Source: Cylicocyclus nassatus (taxonomy: Eukaryota > Nematoda > Chromadorea > Rhabditida > Strongylidae). From it: a stretch of DNA of 64,000 bases. The position numbers and the translations under genes were made by a program. Location: positions 91,658,443-91,722,442 of the forward strand of contig CATQJL010000316.1 of NCBI GenBank assembly GCA_958299035.1, given 5' to 3'. The notes beneath the pieces were generated by a model, which had not been told where the DNA came from, did not search any database, and worked only from the letters and a program-made list of their open reading frames with translations. Positions 61,901 through 64,000 of this stretch are shown piece by piece. Each line of letters starts with the position of its first letter. Positions within the stretch are counted from its first letter, which is position 1.

Positions 61901-63922
61901 GCCAAAGATTAAGCATATTTTGTATAGAGGAAAATTGATAACTCGCTTCAGAATGATGTGAATGTCTTATCGTGTCTTGCGCCGTGAATCTACAAAATGA
62001 CTCCTTTTAGCACCGAAACCGGATAGTGTATATGTATAGAAAAATACTGAAACTTCAGTGTTGTTTGTCATTATCTGTCAGATGAACTTTACTACCTCAA
62101 AATCTTTTGCTTCAGGCCAGCGCGGGTGTACCGCGGGCGCCTCGTGCGCTGCAAGCAGTGGCGTTTATTGAAGATGTATCAAAGGAATTTTAGCAAAACG
62201 AAGTAAACTGAAAACTATACTGGAAAACTCACTTGAAAGACGGACATCGCACAGAAGAGTTCCGACTCTGACGTCTTGCACCCACTTTCCTCAGACATTC
62301 GCTTCAGTACGCTTGCGAACTCCTATAAAAAACGTCATGCTTCCTCAAAATTACATACATACGAGATTACTTCTGGCCGATCTGCAAAAAGCATGTGATT
62401 TCGTGCATTTGCATAGTTACCGTGGTTGATATATGCTTTGGCGATCACGTAATGCAAATCACTGAGACCATGCTTCCTTTCGCGACGTTTCTTGGCCACC
62501 GATTGCGACCTCAAATTCGCTTTTTTAGTCAATTGTGAAGCCAATACTGAGGTCAACAACAAAAATGGCCAATCTTCTTATTTTTTGCGCAGAAAAAGCC
62601 CACCGTGCGCATGTCATACGAAGAAGGTGAGAAACTAGTTGGAAAGAGGAACCAAAAGAGTAAAGGACGCACATAACTTCAGCATTCTTCTAAAGGACGA
62701 GTGCGAATTTCTTATGAAAAATAAGCAATATATACCAGCAAGCTGTATAAAAGAATCACTCAGTTGAAGCGACAACAATATTGATCTTCCGGTGAACTGA
62801 GGCACAAAAATAAGCACAGGAAAGGGATAAGCAGCGAAGATACGGGAAGAAAAGCTGGTTATATTCCCATTTGGAAGGCAGGGCCTCGAGCCTAATCAAG
62901 ACTATGGAATGATCAGAGAGCACGCTCGTGAGAGAGACCAGACTGCGTCGCGGGTGCTAGCGGCCGCCTTGCAGCCGCTATTTTCATAATAATCGAAGGA
63001 TATGAATAGTTTGATGCCAATGGCGATCCAAGAAATTTTTCCCGAGGGGCGACAATTAGTGAAGGAGCGTGACTCCGGCCATGTAAGAAAGAAATTTTGG
63101 GAGGCCTTTCCATTTTGAGGCCTATAGCCTCGTCATTTTGAAAAAAGAGGGAGTGGCAGAAGCCACCTCCCTGGAACATTTTTTCCACAAACTCAGTTCA
63201 AAATTCAAAAAAAATTGTTTTGACTATTTACAGTAAAAACGAGTCGAGTTTGCACATTTCTATCTATGCGTTCGTTTGTAGCAAGTGACACTAGGGTGTG
63301 CAACTACAGATGGCGGTTATACATTCGAAGGCTGAATTCACATTGATGCGTAAGTTCCGAAACAGTTCCAGCACAGCGCCCAATTCGAGCGCTGCGCTGG
63401 AAGTGTTCCAGAACTTACAGATCAGTATGAACCCAGCCGAACATAGACTGAACAGCTCACCACTTAACACAGGTACTGATAAACTTGGTGTGTGCATCTG
63501 GGCTGGGTAAACGGAATGATGGATTAAGAAATTGCTCGATCATCTATAACTATGTTAATAGAATGAGATAAAAATGACTATAAAGACATACAGACCTCAG
63601 CGATTTGGTCGAGAATCTTTTCAGAGGCTTCAATTTTTCCCTTCATCAGTGTTTCCGCATATAATTCTGCTAAATCGATGGAGCCGAGGAACTGATTTAC
63701 TGTAAATTGAGAAGGTGAAGAATAGTACATCACTTTTCCACAAAAGAAGCTGCTTACGCTACCTTCAGCCATTTTCTTGCAGCCTGAGTGAAGTACGTCA
63801 AGGAGCTCAACGTACTTCTCCTGTTGAGTCATTCGAAAATACAAAGTTCGATACACCTGATGTGCTTCATAATATTCTCCTTTGTCGATACAGCTTTGCG
63901 CTTTTTGTTCCAAACGTGATGG
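58985..63922 (-). CDS. GET4: GET4 homologue (tail-anchored protein insertion), 5' end missing
   Basis: Exons: 63763-63922, 63592-63699, 62371-62546, 62233-62322, 59528-59674, 59322-59481, 59171-59259, 58985-59086; 1032 nt, 343 codons plus TGA. GET4/TRC35 is a cytosolic alpha-solenoid scaffold that, with GET5/UBL4A (and BAG6 in animals), hands tail-anchored proteins to GET3/TRC40. Clear family blocks: IDKGEYYEAHQVYRTLYFR near the N-terminus, SDLHYVIAKAYINHGNY, RHEILNFLRLLCNALTLHD joined across a 46-bp intron to ENLFDHIVGVYRP, then YIDRIGHIFFG. A GGLFGNIL motif and a long acidic tail with SDSDFE and NFDDLD follow. About the length of human GET4 (327 aa), so only a short N-terminal exon should be missing; acceptor TTTCAG precedes 63922, and the donor of that exon may lie in the last 50 bases or beyond. 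Introns of 1.0 and 2.6 kb carry a MITE and a 877-bp TA-flanked element. The C. elegans counterpart is believed to be cee-1. Confidence 0.9.
60538..61414. mobile_element. 877-bp TA-flanked element (CAGGGTGTTTGAAAAGTTCG) in GET4 intron
   Basis: CAGGGTGTTTGAAAAGTTCG at the left and its exact inverse at the right, with TA on both sides (60536, 61415). Long inverted arms with no transposase. It accounts for a third of the 2.6-kb GET4 intron between the exons at 62233 and 59674. Confidence 0.7.
62871..62991. mobile_element. MITE, TTTGATTCAACTGG family, degenerate copy 5
   Basis: It keeps TTGGAAGGCAGGGCCTCGAG, GAGAGAGACCAGACTGCGTCGC and CCGCCTTGCAGCCGC in the family order, without the outer TTTGATTC ends. 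Located in the 1.0-kb GET4 intron. Confidence 0.5.
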
Positions 63923-64000
63923 CTGAAATTTTAGCAGCTTTCGAACAAGAAAAGTTGCAAACATTTTTAGCCCACCCAAACAACCGTTGAATCTCCTTCT

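Noticed and set aside
1..64000. CRISPR array, rRNA genes, bacterial operons or prophage
   Set aside because: None seen: direct repeats are few and irregular, and the genes are spliced eukaryotic genes.

Overview
The window looks like a stretch of nuclear genome from a nematode, most likely a parasitic strongylid (hookworm-like). The evidence is many introns of 45-60 bp ending in TTTCAG or TTTTAG, a nematode-type carbohydrate sulfotransferase with an internal signal anchor, and genes whose other introns are swollen to kilobases by palindromic DNA transposons. No operon-style bacterial coding exists; almost all long reading frames here are chance or repeat-derived. The species call is an inference from gene style, not from a marker gene.

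Four protein genes can be assembled exon by exon. (1) 219-21981, minus strand: a 13-exon LAT-type (SLC7) light-chain amino-acid transporter, 526 aa, called AAT-B here. (2) 22320-25648, minus strand: its tandem paralogue AAT-A, also 13 exons, about 509 aa, in only 3.3 kb. Exons 3-13 have identical lengths and phases in the two genes; only the introns differ. AAT-A has a reading-frame conflict in exon 1 at a run of seven A. (3) 42000-54343, plus strand: a 6-exon type II membrane sulfotransferase (Sulfotransfer_2 family), 309 aa, with a 10.2-kb fourth intron. (4) 58985-63922, minus strand: GET4 (TRC40/GET pathway), eight exons, with the N-terminal exon probably just beyond the right edge.

Layout: 1-22 kb is AAT-B with introns 3, 4, 6 and 10 full of repeats; 22-25.7 kb is compact AAT-A; 25.7-42 kb is a 16-kb gene-free stretch with several inverted-repeat elements; 42-54.3 kb is the sulfotransferase; 54.4-57 kb holds two abutting mariner-like elements; 59-64 kb is GET4. 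The genes have no evident shared pathway beyond the two transporters, which probably pair with a 4F2hc-type heavy chain through a conserved cysteine and may be co-transcribed.

The most unusual structure is in the sulfotransferase intron. A TA-flanked CAAGGTGTCCC element is split by a 3.2-kb near-perfect palindrome. That palindrome is split by a hAT-like element with an exact 8-bp target duplication, and the hAT-like element carries a Harbinger-like element with a 3-bp duplication. Related copies elsewhere in the window support these boundaries.
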